NCBI GenBank assembly: GCA_002083365.1
Contig: LVWS01000043.1
Coordinates: 62,001-126,000, forward strand
Reading direction: 5' to 3'
Origin: Nitrospira sp. SG-bin1
GTDB taxonomy: Bacteria > Nitrospirota > Nitrospiria > Nitrospirales > Nitrospiraceae
DNA: 64,000 nt
Position numbers and translations under genes: made by a program. Positions 8,811-17,475 of the stretch are shown one piece after another (the first letter of the stretch is position 1; every line of letters starts with the position of its first letter). Below the pieces are notes generated by a model. It searched no databases. It was not told the DNA's origin and was given only the letters and a program-made list of their open reading frames with translations.

Positions 8811-10391
8811 TTGAAAGATCAGATCACGCTTCTTATGGATAAGCTACGCACAAACTCCCGACAACTGGATGTGCTCTTCGTCAACGCCGATTCATCGTTA
8901 CAGGCCTATCAAGGCTTGGCAAAGACCTATTCGGCGATTGAGCCTCCTACATGGGCTCTCTTGCTCGCACAGTCATGCCGAGCAAAAGGTTTCGGCGTGG
9001 CGATTCTCGATTGTGACGCGGAAAAGTTGTCGTTGTCCGAAGCCGTGAGTCGGATACACAGCGCACAGCCTCGGCTGGTCGTGTTCGTGGTGTACGGACA
9101 GAATCCCAATTCCGGCACGACCGGAATGATCGGGGCCAGCGCACTGGCCGCTGAACTAAAGCAACATCATCCAAACTTCCCCGTCTGTTTCGTAGGGTCT
9201 CACACCAGCGCCTTGCCGATGGATGTCCTGCGACTTCCGTATGTCGATTTCGTGCTTCTCAACGAAGGCGTGTATGCATTACACAATCTTCTGCGGACCG
9301 ACCTCCAGTCCGGGCTGGAGACCGTGAAGGGAATCGGATACAAGGCGGGCGATTCCGGAGAGACACGTCGAACAGTGCTGAACGAGCCGCAATCAATCGT
9401 CCCTCAAGATCGGATGGACATCGATATGCCGGGCTACGCATGGGATCTTCTGCCATACCGGTCACGTCCGCTGGATTTGTATCGGGCACATTTTTGGCAC
9501 GCCGAGTTCGATCATGATAAACGCACTCCCTTCGCGGCGATCTACACGTCGTTGGGGTGTACGTTTGCCTGTGATTTCTGCATGATCAACATCGTGAATC
9601 GCGTGAATAACGGCGACGGCGTCGATGCCTCCCATTCGAGAGGGATGCGGTTCTGGAGCGCGGAGTTGGTCGCGGGCGAGCTCGAAAAGCTGGCGAAGAT
9701 GGGGGTGGAGACGGTCCGGATCAGCGATGAAATGTTTTTCTTGAATCGAAAATACTATGAGCCGCTTTTGCAGGACATCATCAGGCGAGACCTGCACTTG
9801 CGTATGTGGGCCTACGCCAGAGTCGACACGGTACGCCATGAATATGTCGACTTGTTTAGGCGAGCCGGCATCAACTGGTTGGCGCTTGGGATCGAAGCAG
9901 GCAACCAAACGGTGCGGCAAGAGGTCTCAAAAGGATCTTTTCAAGAGGTCAATATTCGGGCAGTATGCGATAACGTGCGGGCTGCCGGGATGAACATCAT
10001 CAGCAATTACATCTTTGGGTTTCCCGACGACACGCTCGAGACGATGGGGGAAACGTTGGATTTGGCGCTTGAACTGAATACCGAAATGGCCAATATGTAT
10101 CCCTGTCAAGCCTTGCCGGGAAGTCCGATGTACCATATGGCCAAGCAGCAAGGGTGGAAGTTGCCGGATAGTTATAGCGGGTATGCCTTTCTGTCGTACG
10201 ATAGTCAGCCGCTTCCGACAAAGCATGTGACGGCGGCCGAGGTGCTCAAGTTCCGGGATGAGGCCTGGCAACAGTATTTTTCGAATCCAGCGTATCTCAC
10301 CTTGGTCGAAACGAAGTTTGGCGAGAAGGAGCGGGCCAATGTCGAAGCCATGGCCAAAGTGCGCTTGCGCCGGAAGCTGCTGGGCGATTGA
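8811..10391 (+). CDS. B12-binding-domain radical SAM protein
   Basis: Radical SAM enzyme of about 520 residues. The N-terminal 200 residues have a Rossmann-like cobalamin-binding-type domain (QLDVLFVNADSS, ILDCDAEKLS, VVFVVYGQNP, CFVGSHTS). The [4Fe-4S] motif CTFACDFC (CX3CX2C) follows IYTSLG near residue 250. Beyond it the barrel has ISDEMFFLN, WLALGIEAGN and NYIFGFPDDT. TTG 8811 gives the longest frame; ATG 8835 is an equally good start and neither has a strong ribosome site. It heads a block of sugar-nucleotide genes, so a methylation, epimerisation or rearrangement of a sugar is plausible, but this is inferred from position only. Confidence 0.82.
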   Translation: MKDQITLLMDKLRTNSRQLDVLFVNADSSLQAYQGLAKTYSAIEPPTWALLLAQSCRAKGFGVAILDCDAEKLSLSEAVSRIHSAQPRLVVFVVYGQNPNSGTTGMIGASALAAELKQHHPNFPVCFVGSHTSALPMDVLRLPYVDFVLLNEGVYALHNLLRTDLQSGLETVKGIGYKAGDSGETRRTVLNEPQSIVPQDRMDIDMPGYAWDLLPYRSRPLDLYRAHFWHAEFDHDKRTPFAAIYTSLGCTFACDFCMINIVNRVNNGDGVDASHSRGMRFWSAELVAGELEKLAKMGVETVRISDEMFFLNRKYYEPLLQDIIRRDLHLRMWAYARVDTVRHEYVDLFRRAGINWLALGIEAGNQTVRQEVSKGSFQEVNIRAVCDNVRAAGMNIISNYIFGFPDDTLETMGETLDLALELNTEMANMYPCQALPGSPMYHMAKQQGWKLPDSYSGYAFLSYDSQPLPTKHVTAAEVLKFRDEAWQQYFSNPAYLTLVETKFGEKERANVEAMAKVRLRRKLLGD

Positions 10392-10439
10392 CGACATTCC
10401 GATTCTTATGAACGGGAAGAGGGCGATGAGTACTCTGGC

Positions 10440-11441
10440 ATGATCATCACGCGCACACCGTTCCGCATTTCATTTTTCGGCGGCGGCACCGACTATCCTG
10501 CCTGGTATCAAGAACATGGGGGCGTCGTGTTGGCGACCTCCATCGACAAGTACTGTCACATCAGCTGTCGCTATCTCCCGCCTTTCTTCGAGCACAAACA
10601 TCGCATCGTCTATTCAATCATCGAGAACGTGCGTCGCGTCGAAGAAATCAAGCATCCCGCCGTCCGCGCGATACTGGCCTGGGCGGAGTGTGATGACCAA
10701 GGGCTGGAAATTCACCACGACGGTGATCTGCCGGCAAGGTCAGGCCTTGGGTCCAGTTCGTCTTTTACGGTGGGACTGATCCATGCCTTGGCGGCCTTGC
10801 GGGGGAAGTACATTTCGAAAGACGAGCTCGCTTCCCAAGCGATCAATATGGAGCAACACATCATCAAGGAGAATGTTGGATCGCAGGATCAAATCTCGGC
10901 GGCATTCGGCGGATTCAATCGAATCGACTTCAAGAGAAACGATACGTTTCAGGTCTCGCCCATTATTTTGACGAAGGACCGGTTGCGCGAGTTTCAATCG
11001 CATCTCATGTTGTGTTTCACCGGGTTCTCCCGCATCGCATCGGAAGTCGCCAAGTCCAAGATCGACAACTTCAAGAGCCGAGAGGCCGAACTCCACCGTA
11101 TGAAAGAGATGGTCGATGAAGCCATCCAGATCCTTCAAAACCCCAGGACCCCGATCGAGGAAGTCGGCCGACTGCTCCATCAAAGCTGGCTCTGTAAACG
11201 CAGTCTTTCCGGGAAGGTCTCCACGCCGGAGATCGACCATCTGTATGAAGAGGCCATGAGGGTGGGTGCTCTAGGGGGAAAGATTCTCGGCGCCGGCGGC
11301 GGAGGATTCCTGTTGTTGTTCGTAAAGCCCGAACTGCAATCAAAGGTCCATGAACGGCTGAAGCACTTAGTGCATGTTCCCTTCCGTTTTGAAAGCACCG
11401 GCAGTCGAGTCGTCCTGTATCAACCTCAGGGGCTTTCCTGA
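10440..11441 (+). CDS. hddA: HddA-like heptose 7-phosphate kinase (GHMP family)
   Basis: GHMP-family small-molecule kinase of 333 residues. The opening IITRTPFRISFFGGGTDYP and the phosphate-binding loop LPARSGLGSSSSFTVG near residue 100, plus KILGAGGGGFLLLF near residue 280, match D-glycero-alpha-D-manno-heptose 7-phosphate kinases of the GDP-heptose route, which place a phosphate on C1. An HddC-like nucleotidyltransferase 3.4 kb downstream (14899) supports a GDP-heptose pathway. GmhA and GmhB, the isomerase and phosphatase of that route, are not visible here. A GHMP kinase for another sugar, such as fucose or a uronic acid, is the alternative. Confidence 0.82.
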   Translation: MIITRTPFRISFFGGGTDYPAWYQEHGGVVLATSIDKYCHISCRYLPPFFEHKHRIVYSIIENVRRVEEIKHPAVRAILAWAECDDQGLEIHHDGDLPARSGLGSSSSFTVGLIHALAALRGKYISKDELASQAINMEQHIIKENVGSQDQISAAFGGFNRIDFKRNDTFQVSPIILTKDRLREFQSHLMLCFTGFSRIASEVAKSKIDNFKSREAELHRMKEMVDEAIQILQNPRTPIEEVGRLLHQSWLCKRSLSGKVSTPEIDHLYEEAMRVGALGGKILGAGGGGFLLLFVKPELQSKVHERLKHLVHVPFRFESTGSRVVLYQPQGLS

Positions 11442-11445
11442 CGTG

Positions 11446-12420
11446 ATGATGAATCGCGATGCCGTCATGTATGTCGCGGGCCATGCCGGTCTCATCGGCT
11501 CGGCGGTCGTTCGGCGGTTGGAGCGGGAGGGATATCGGACTCCGATCACCAGGCGGCGCAGTCAATTGGATCTGCAAGATGCCGGACAAGTGTCCGCGTT
11601 CTTCGAAGAGGTGCATCCGGAGTATGTGGTTCTCGCGGCGGGCCGCGTCGGCGGAATCATGGAAAATCAGACCTTTCCCGCCGATTTCATGGATGAGAAT
11701 ATGGCCGTTCAACTCAATGTGCTGAAGGCCGCGCGTCGGGCCGGCGTGCGGAGGCTGATTCTATTCGGTTCTTCCTGCATGTATCCTCGAGAATGTCCGC
11801 AGCCGATGGCCGAGGATGCGCTCTTATCGGGTAGGCCTGAACCGACGAGTCTCCCCTATGCTATTTCCAAACTCGCGGGGACGTATCTGTGTCTCTCGTA
11901 TAACAAACAAGACCGCGAGACCCGCTTCATCCCCGTGATTCCGAATAGTGCCTATGGGCCACACGATAATTTTGACCCGAAATCGGCCCATGTGTTGTCC
12001 TCACTGATGGCGCGTTTCCATCAAGCGAAAGTAAACGGTGCCGAATCGGTCACCTTGTGGGGAAGCGGCTCGCCGAGACGGGAGTTTATCCATGCGGACG
12101 ATATCGCGGATGCCTGTGTGCATCTCCTCGGGCAAGACGATTTGACTGTGGAGCTTCCCATCAATATTGGGGTGGGACAGGATGTATCCATCAAAGAACT
12201 GGCTGAGCTGATAGCCGGCGTCGTCGGCTATCAAGGGGAACTCAAGTGGGATTCGACAAAGCCCGACGGCGCTCCTCGAAAACTGCTGGATAGTGCACGG
12301 ATCCAGTCGCTTGGGTGGAAGCCAAAAATCGGGCTTCACGAGGGCTTAGCGGAGACCTACCAATGGTATGCAAGGCATGTCGAGACGGCGTCGGCTTCCC
12401 TGCAAGAGGTCCGAGGATAA
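11446..12420 (+). CDS. GDP-L-fucose-synthase-like NAD(P)-dependent epimerase/reductase
   Basis: Extended short-chain dehydrogenase of 324 residues with the nucleotide-binding YVAGHAGLIGSAVVRRL at the start and the active-site set SSCMYP (Ser) and YAISK (Tyr-XXX-Lys). AAGRVGGI and NSAYGPHDNFDP are hallmarks of GDP-fucose synthase (Fcl/WcaG), a bifunctional 3,5-epimerase/4-reductase on GDP-4-keto-6-deoxymannose. In GDP-heptose clusters Fcl-like enzymes act on the 4-keto-6-deoxyheptose. ATG 11446 or 11449 is preferred over the in-frame ATG 11374, which would overlap the kinase by 68 bases. No GDP-mannose 4,6-dehydratase was recognised in the window, so its substrate would have to be supplied elsewhere or by another SDR here. 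Confidence 0.8.
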   Translation: MMNRDAVMYVAGHAGLIGSAVVRRLEREGYRTPITRRRSQLDLQDAGQVSAFFEEVHPEYVVLAAGRVGGIMENQTFPADFMDENMAVQLNVLKAARRAGVRRLILFGSSCMYPRECPQPMAEDALLSGRPEPTSLPYAISKLAGTYLCLSYNKQDRETRFIPVIPNSAYGPHDNFDPKSAHVLSSLMARFHQAKVNGAESVTLWGSGSPRREFIHADDIADACVHLLGQDDLTVELPINIGVGQDVSIKELAELIAGVVGYQGELKWDSTKPDGAPRKLLDSARIQSLGWKPKIGLHEGLAETYQWYARHVETASASLQEVRG

Positions 12421-12521
12421 ATTGGACGGGTAGCAGGAGGCTAGTGTTCAGCATGGCAGCTGATCGAAGGTAAGGCAACAACCGTCTGCGCATTCGCGCG
12501 CGGCATACGAAGGATGAGGAG

Positions 12522-13121
12522 ATGACGAAAGAAGAGTTGATCGCCTTTGAAGAGGAAATAGCGGCGGTATTCAATGCGGGAAAAATTCGGGCTCCCATTC
12601 ATCTCTATTATGGGAATGAAGAGGCGATGCTCCGCGTGTTCCGCAATATTCGTGCTCAGGATTGGGTGTTCTGTTCATGGCGCTCTCATTATCAATGTTT
12701 GTTGAAGGGAGTGCCAAAAGACCGTGTGCGAGAGGAGATCCTCGCCGGGCGGTCGATTTCTCTTTGTTTTCCCGAGCAACGTGTCTTTTCCTCGGCCATC
12801 GTCGGCGGTGTCTTGCCCATTGCCGTCGGTGCCGCGATGTCGATCCAACGACGAGGGGAGGATGCCAAGGTCTACTGTTTCATGGGTGACATGACGGCGG
12901 AAACCGGAGTCGCGCATGAGGCGATCAAATACAGCCGAAACCATCGCTTGCCGATCCACTTCGTCGTTGAGGACAACGCAAAATCGGTTTGTACCGATAC
13001 CAGGGAAGTGTGGAATCAGCCTCGTCTGAGTTTCGAAGATACCGCCGACGAGTATATCAGCTACTACCGCTATGAAACGAAGTATCCGCACGCCGGGGCC
13101 GGCGTGCGGGTCCAGTTCTAA
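12522..13121 (+). CDS. Thiamine-diphosphate enzyme, E1-alpha-like cofactor half
   Basis: Short (199 residues) homologue of the thiamine-diphosphate-binding half of transketolase or 2-oxoacid dehydrogenase E1-alpha. The cofactor motif starts at FMGDMTAETG (residues 120-129) and closes with VVEDNAKS about 28 residues later, the GDG...N pattern with M for the last G. The partner gene (13130) gives the pyrimidine-binding half. Full E1-alpha subunits are around 320 residues, so this is a minimal version like split transketolases and sulfopyruvate decarboxylase. Located among sugar-nucleotide genes, it may transfer a two-carbon unit to a keto sugar; that role is inferred, by analogy with YerE in yersiniose synthesis. 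Confidence 0.78.
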   Translation: MTKEELIAFEEEIAAVFNAGKIRAPIHLYYGNEEAMLRVFRNIRAQDWVFCSWRSHYQCLLKGVPKDRVREEILAGRSISLCFPEQRVFSSAIVGGVLPIAVGAAMSIQRRGEDAKVYCFMGDMTAETGVAHEAIKYSRNHRLPIHFVVEDNAKSVCTDTREVWNQPRLSFEDTADEYISYYRYETKYPHAGAGVRVQF

Positions 13122-13129
13122 GGTGAGAC

Positions 13130-13666
13130 ATGAAATATTTTGATGAACTCAAACGGTCCATGAATTTCCTGGCGCAAGACCCGCGGACGGTCTTTCTTGG
13201 GCAAGCGGTGTCCGTCGCGGGAACCGCGATGAGCAACACGCTCAAGGAGGTGCCGGCCGATCGCTTGATCGAGCTCCCTGTCGCCGAAGAAATGCAGATG
13301 GGGATGACCACCGGCTTGGCGCTGACCGGGCTCGTTCCCGTGAGTATGTTCCCGCGATGGAATTTTTTGCTCTTGGCGACCAATCAGTTGGTCAACCACT
13401 TGGACAAAATTCACGTCATGTCCAACGGCGGATACAAGACCAAGGCGATCATCCGGACGGGTATCGGCTCGCAGCGTCCGCTCCATCCTCAGCATCAACA
13501 TGTGGGTGATTTCACCGAGGCGATCCGCATGATGTGCAGTACGATCGAGGTCATCCGTCTGGAAGAGCCGAAAGACGTATTCCCCGCCTATGAATGGGCG
13601 TTGCTGCGCGACGACGGACGCAGTACGATCGTGGTCGAATACGGGGACTACTACAACGAGAAGTAG
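13130..13666 (+). CDS. Thiamine-diphosphate enzyme, E1-beta-like pyrimidine half
   Basis: Partner of the gene 8 bases upstream; AAGGTGAG right before ATG 13130 is a good ribosome site. 178 residues cover just the pyrimidine-binding domain of transketolase/E1-beta. LPVAEEMQMGMTTGLALTG (about residues 49-67) carries the conserved glutamate (E53) that activates the thiamine ring. MFPRWNFLLLATNQLVNH and GIGSQRPLHPQHQHVGDF follow, the latter matching the substrate/phosphate loop region of E1-beta. The C-terminal lipoyl-partner domain of true E1-beta is missing, and no E2 or E3 is present, so oxidative decarboxylation by a dehydrogenase complex is unlikely. A stand-alone decarboxylase or ketolase is the better reading. 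Confidence 0.78.
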   Translation: MKYFDELKRSMNFLAQDPRTVFLGQAVSVAGTAMSNTLKEVPADRLIELPVAEEMQMGMTTGLALTGLVPVSMFPRWNFLLLATNQLVNHLDKIHVMSNGGYKTKAIIRTGIGSQRPLHPQHQHVGDFTEAIRMMCSTIEVIRLEEPKDVFPAYEWALLRDDGRSTIVVEYGDYYNEK

Positions 13667-13721
13667 AAGTAATGGCGACGGACCGTGCTTCTCATTTTCA
13701 GCATCCTGCTATTAGGTGTTC

Positions 13722-14891
13722 ATGAAATTTCCATTGATGCGCAACAATATACTTCGTGAAGATTTGGATGCGGTCATCGAGCATCTGAAACAGGATGATC
13801 CGATCCTGACCCACGGACAGAACGTGCGGGCCTTTGAGAGCGAGTGGTCTGCCTGGCTGGGAGTGAAGCACAGTGTCTTCGTCAATTCCGGAGCGTCCGC
13901 GAACCTCCTGACGATGGCCGTCTTGAAGATCCGCTACCCAGAAGGCGGAGACGTGATTGTGCCGCCGTTGGCCTGGGTGTCCGATATCGCATCCGTGCTG
14001 CAGAACGGCTTCACCCCGATTTTCGCGGACATCAATCCACGGACATTGGCGATGGATCCCGAGAAGATCCTGGCGGCGATCACGGAACGAACCCGTGCGG
14101 TATTCCTGACCCACGTTCAGGGGTTCGATGGGTTGGAGGACCGGCTGTTGAGTGAGTTGCGCCGGCGGGGTATCCCTTTGATCGAGGATGTCTGTGAATC
14201 TCATGGAGCCACCCACGATGGCCGGAAGTTGGGGAGTGTGGGGTGGATCTCGAATTTCTCCTTCTACTACGCGCACCATATGAGCACGATCGAGGGAGGG
14301 ATGATCTGCACGAATGATGCAGAGGTGTATCAACAGGTTCGCATGTTGCGTTCTCACGGCATGGTTCGCGAGGCCAACGATCCGGCGGTCCTTGCGGCCT
14401 ACCGATCGGCGAATCCGGAGTTGAATCCTGATTTCATCTTTGCATTCCCGGCCTATAACACCAGGAATACGGAAATCGGCGGCATCCTGGGACGCAGCCA
14501 ACTGAAACGTCTGGATCGCAACGTGAAACGACGGACCGAAAATCTGCTCCGGTTCCTCCGGCAGCTCGACTCCAGTCGATACCGCACCGATTTCAAGATC
14601 GAGGGCTCGAGTAACTACGCGTTCAATCTCATTCTCAAACGACCGGACAAGGTCTTGGTCGAGCGCCTCATGAGCGTGATGCGCGAGGCGGGGATCGAAT
14701 TTCGCCGCGGGAGCGCCGGTGGAGGCAATCAACTCCGCCAGCCCTATTTGAAAGGCATCGTTCCCAAGGATCACCACCTGCTCTTTCCGGAAACGGAGCA
14801 TGTCCACTTCTACGGTTTCTACATCGGCAACTATCCGGATCTGCGCGATGAGGAGATCGATGAGTTGTGCCGGGTTCTAAACTCCGTGTGA
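13722..14891 (+). CDS. ColD/RfbH-like PLP-dependent sugar 3-dehydratase (His in place of Lys)
   Basis: Aspartate-aminotransferase-fold enzyme of the DegT/DnrJ/EryC1/StrS family, about 389 residues. NSGASANLL near residue 55 and PLIEDVCESHGA near residue 152 are the usual cofactor sites. At the position of the Schiff-base lysine the protein reads FSFYYAHHMSTIEGGM, with His185 aligning to the lysine. In ColD (GDP-4-keto-6-deoxymannose 3-dehydratase) and in the CDP-sugar 3-dehydrase E1 this His-for-Lys change converts a transaminase to a dehydratase. The GDP-sugar context favours the ColD type. AGG at 13714-13716 supports ATG 13722 over GTG 13716. The downstream product would be a 3-deoxy-4-keto sugar; the true substrate is not known. 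Confidence 0.82.
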   Translation: MKFPLMRNNILREDLDAVIEHLKQDDPILTHGQNVRAFESEWSAWLGVKHSVFVNSGASANLLTMAVLKIRYPEGGDVIVPPLAWVSDIASVLQNGFTPIFADINPRTLAMDPEKILAAITERTRAVFLTHVQGFDGLEDRLLSELRRRGIPLIEDVCESHGATHDGRKLGSVGWISNFSFYYAHHMSTIEGGMICTNDAEVYQQVRMLRSHGMVREANDPAVLAAYRSANPELNPDFIFAFPAYNTRNTEIGGILGRSQLKRLDRNVKRRTENLLRFLRQLDSSRYRTDFKIEGSSNYAFNLILKRPDKVLVERLMSVMREAGIEFRRGSAGGGNQLRQPYLKGIVPKDHHLLFPETEHVHFYGFYIGNYPDLRDEEIDELCRVLNSV

Positions 14892-14898
14892 GCGTGTC

Positions 14899-15600
14899 AT
14901 GCCCTCAGCCGTGATTCTTGCCGGCGGGTTGGGGACCAGGTTACGCAGCACCGTGCCGGAACTGCCCAAGCCCATGGCTCCGATCAATGGCCGTCCGTTT
15001 CTTGAATACCAACTCGATTATTGGATCAGCCAGGGGATCGGCCGGTTTGTGTTGTCCGTGGGTTACCGGCACGAAGCCATCACTCGGCATTTCGGGTCTC
15101 GATATAAAGGGGCGGACATCGAGTATGCCGTTGAGGAACATCCGCTTGGGACCGGAGGAGGTTTCTTGCTTGCCGCGGAGAAAGTCGGGCACCGAGAGCC
15201 GTTTTTGCTCCTGAATGGAGATACCTATTTCCGAGTGGATTGGAGCATATTAAACACCTATGCCCTGGAGTGTGACGCAGATTGGTGCTTCTCTCTATTC
15301 AAGACCAGTGAGGAGGGACGGTACATGGGCATGGAGGTGTCGCCTGAGGGTCGCATCACGTCGCTGAAATCCGGCGTGGAGCAAGGACCTCGCCTTGCCA
15401 ATGGGGGGGTCTATTGGGTGCATCCACGCATACTGCCGGGAAGCCGGAGACCTAATGAAAAGATGTCTTTGGAAAGCGATCTGTTCCCTGAAGCCTTCGC
15501 CGCGGGCCGTCGGTTGTTTGGAGTGGAGTGCACGGGGACGTTTATCGATATCGGCGTGCCCGATGACTATCATCGGGCTACGACGTTGTTAACGGGCTAG
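14899..15600 (+). CDS. hddC: HddC-like sugar-1-phosphate nucleotidyltransferase
   Basis: Single-domain nucleotidyltransferase of 233 residues. VILAGGLGTRLRSTVPELPKP at the start is the nucleotide-binding loop and sugar-phosphate Lys region; FLLLNGDTYF near residue 105 gives the metal-binding aspartate. The length and the LPKPMAPINGRPFLEY region are like D-glycero-D-manno-heptose 1-phosphate guanylyltransferase. It begins 7 bases after the ColD-like gene and shares its operon with the HddA-like kinase, so a GDP-heptose-type product is the simplest view. A seven-G run lies at 15403-15409 inside the gene. Other NDP-sugar pyrophosphorylases of the same fold cannot be excluded. Confidence 0.78.
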   Translation: MPSAVILAGGLGTRLRSTVPELPKPMAPINGRPFLEYQLDYWISQGIGRFVLSVGYRHEAITRHFGSRYKGADIEYAVEEHPLGTGGGFLLAAEKVGHREPFLLLNGDTYFRVDWSILNTYALECDADWCFSLFKTSEEGRYMGMEVSPEGRITSLKSGVEQGPRLANGGVYWVHPRILPGSRRPNEKMSLESDLFPEAFAAGRRLFGVECTGTFIDIGVPDDYHRATTLLTG

Positions 15601-15639
15601 GACGATGAACGTACTGGTCATCAATCACAAAAAGAGGAT

Positions 15640-16584
15640 ATGTCGATGAGTTACCACATTCTCGTTACCGGCGGCGCCGGCTATCTCGGTTCCACCATGG
15701 TCCCGGACCTTCTGCAGTTGGGTTACAAGGTTACGGTGCTGGACAATTTCCTGTACAAACAGGCCAGCCTCAACCATGTGTGTCATCATCCGAACTTTTC
15801 GGTGAGGAAAGGCGATATCCGCATCGAAAGCGTGATGGCTCCCTTGATCAAGAAGGCCGATATCGTGATCCCGTTGGCCGCGTTGGTGGGGGCCCCGATG
15901 TGCAGCCAGGATCCGGTGGGTGCAACAACCGTCAACCATGATGCCATTATGCTCATGCTCAAGCTTCTGTCGAAGCAGCAGATGGTACTGATGCCCACCA
16001 CCAACAGCGCCTATGGAACGGGGGATAAGAATAACTTCTGTACTGAAAATTCGCCGCTTAATCCGATTTCCATCTATGCGAAGGAGAAGGTAGCGATCGA
16101 GAAGGAGCTGATGCAGCGGGAAAACGCGATCAGTTTTCGCCTGGCTACCGTATTCGGAATGTCGCCGCGCATGCGGATCGATTTGCTGGTCAACGATTTT
16201 ACCTACCGAGCGGTCTACGACCGGTTCGTCGTGTTGTTCGAAAGTTCCTTCAAGCGCAATTACGTCCATGTGCGCGACGTCTCGCGGGTGTTCCAGCATG
16301 GCATCGAACATTTCGACAAGATGAAAGGCCAGATCTACAACGTCGGTCTATCCGATGCCAATGTATCCAAACGAGAATTGTGCGAACACATCCAGAAGCA
16401 AGTGCCGGACTTTGTGTTTCTCGACGCGCCGGTCGGCAAGGATCCAGATCAACGGAACTACATCGTGTCCAATGCGAAAATCGAGGCTACCGGGTTCAAA
16501 CCGATGTATTCGCTCGACGCAGGAATCAGCGACTTGATCAAGGGCTACACGATGATCAAAAACACGTGTTATGGGAATGTATAA
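15640..16584 (+). CDS. NAD-dependent sugar epimerase/dehydratase (extended SDR)
   Basis: Extended SDR of 314 residues. HILVTGGAGYLGSTMVPDLL binds NAD; PLAALVGAPMC follows the second fold strand; the active site has TTNSAYG and YAKEK (Tyr-XXX-Lys). The substrate-binding part includes RLATVFGMSPRMRIDLLVND and FKRNYVHVRDVS. AGAGG before ATG 15640 is a fair ribosome site. It closes the sugar-nucleotide block 8811-16584, so it probably acts on the same GDP-bound sugar (4-epimerase, dehydratase or reductase). Which of these cannot be decided from the motifs seen. Confidence 0.8.
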   Translation: MSMSYHILVTGGAGYLGSTMVPDLLQLGYKVTVLDNFLYKQASLNHVCHHPNFSVRKGDIRIESVMAPLIKKADIVIPLAALVGAPMCSQDPVGATTVNHDAIMLMLKLLSKQQMVLMPTTNSAYGTGDKNNFCTENSPLNPISIYAKEKVAIEKELMQRENAISFRLATVFGMSPRMRIDLLVNDFTYRAVYDRFVVLFESSFKRNYVHVRDVSRVFQHGIEHFDKMKGQIYNVGLSDANVSKRELCEHIQKQVPDFVFLDAPVGKDPDQRNYIVSNAKIEATGFKPMYSLDAGISDLIKGYTMIKNTCYGNV

Positions 16585-16668
16585 GGCAATCTGAGACTGC
16601 ACAATAGCCGCATTGCCGTCATTCTCGTCAAAATCGCATGCTGCAATCCTTATGATTTCTCGTTACGC

Positions 16669-17457
16669 ATGATCGTGCACCTGCTCAGTTCTATTTATCG
16701 TCATCAGGCCCTGATTTACCCTTTGGCGTGGCGAGATCTCCAAAGTCGGTATGCTGGAACGCTTGCAGGTATCCTCTGGACGTTCGTGCATCCAGTGGCC
16801 GTCGTAACCGTCTTCTATTTCGTTTTTGCGATCGGATTTCGGTCTCAGGTGACCGGTGGTACACCATTTATTCTCTGGTTTGTGTCCGGCTTTGTGCCCT
16901 GGTTGTTTTTCAACGAGGCATTGACCTCGATCACCGATTCCGTCGTCAGGAATGCACATTTTATAAAGAAGACTGTTTTCCCGTCTGAAGTGTTGGCAGT
17001 AGTCCACCTAACGGCAAGTCTAGTTCCCCACGCCGTCTTCACGGTCATCCTAGTGGCGATGTTGGCGTACTATAATGTCGTGTTTCATCCCTCTATGTTT
17101 CTGGCGTTCTATTTCGTTCTCTGCATTTGTGTCCTCGTCATAGGATTAGGTTGGTTCTTATCCGCAATGCAAGTGTTCTATCGGGATATCTCTCACGGTC
17201 TCGGCATCGGGTTGAATCTCTTGTTTTGGGTGACTCCCATTGTCTGGTCTCCCGATAATTTGCCAGAGCAGTATCGGTCCATTTTAAGGTACAACCCTCT
17301 TGGTTACATTATTCAGGGGTATCGCGATGTGATGGTTTCTCATCAGGTGCCGGATGTTGGCCAGACCGTGTTTTTTTGGTGCATTGCGTTCTTTTTCTTT
17401 CTAGCGGGTGCTTATGTGTTCGGCCGACTGAAACAGGAATTCGCGGATGTCATCTAG
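16669..17457 (+). CDS. wzm: Polysaccharide ABC exporter permease (Wzm-like)
   Basis: Inner-membrane half of an ABC-2-type glycan exporter, 262 residues with six predicted membrane segments. The N-terminal YPLAWRDLQSRYAGTLAGIL and WTFVHPVAVVTVFY are characteristic of Wzm/KpsM/TagG proteins, as is the C-terminal LRYNPLGYIIQGYRDVM. The ATPase gene begins 18 bases downstream. Together they move a completed lipid-linked O-polysaccharide across the inner membrane. There is only a weak ribosome site upstream of ATG 16669. It sits between the sugar-nucleotide block and the module-protein island. Confidence 0.9.
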   Translation: MIVHLLSSIYRHQALIYPLAWRDLQSRYAGTLAGILWTFVHPVAVVTVFYFVFAIGFRSQVTGGTPFILWFVSGFVPWLFFNEALTSITDSVVRNAHFIKKTVFPSEVLAVVHLTASLVPHAVFTVILVAMLAYYNVVFHPSMFLAFYFVLCICVLVIGLGWFLSAMQVFYRDISHGLGIGLNLLFWVTPIVWSPDNLPEQYRSILRYNPLGYIIQGYRDVMVSHQVPDVGQTVFFWCIAFFFFLAGAYVFGRLKQEFADVI

Positions 17458-17475
17458 CCTCTTCTACGCCATCAG

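Noticed and set aside
13698..14807. 369-codon antisense open frame
   Set aside because: Mirror of the ColD-like gene, which has full catalytic motifs on the + strand.
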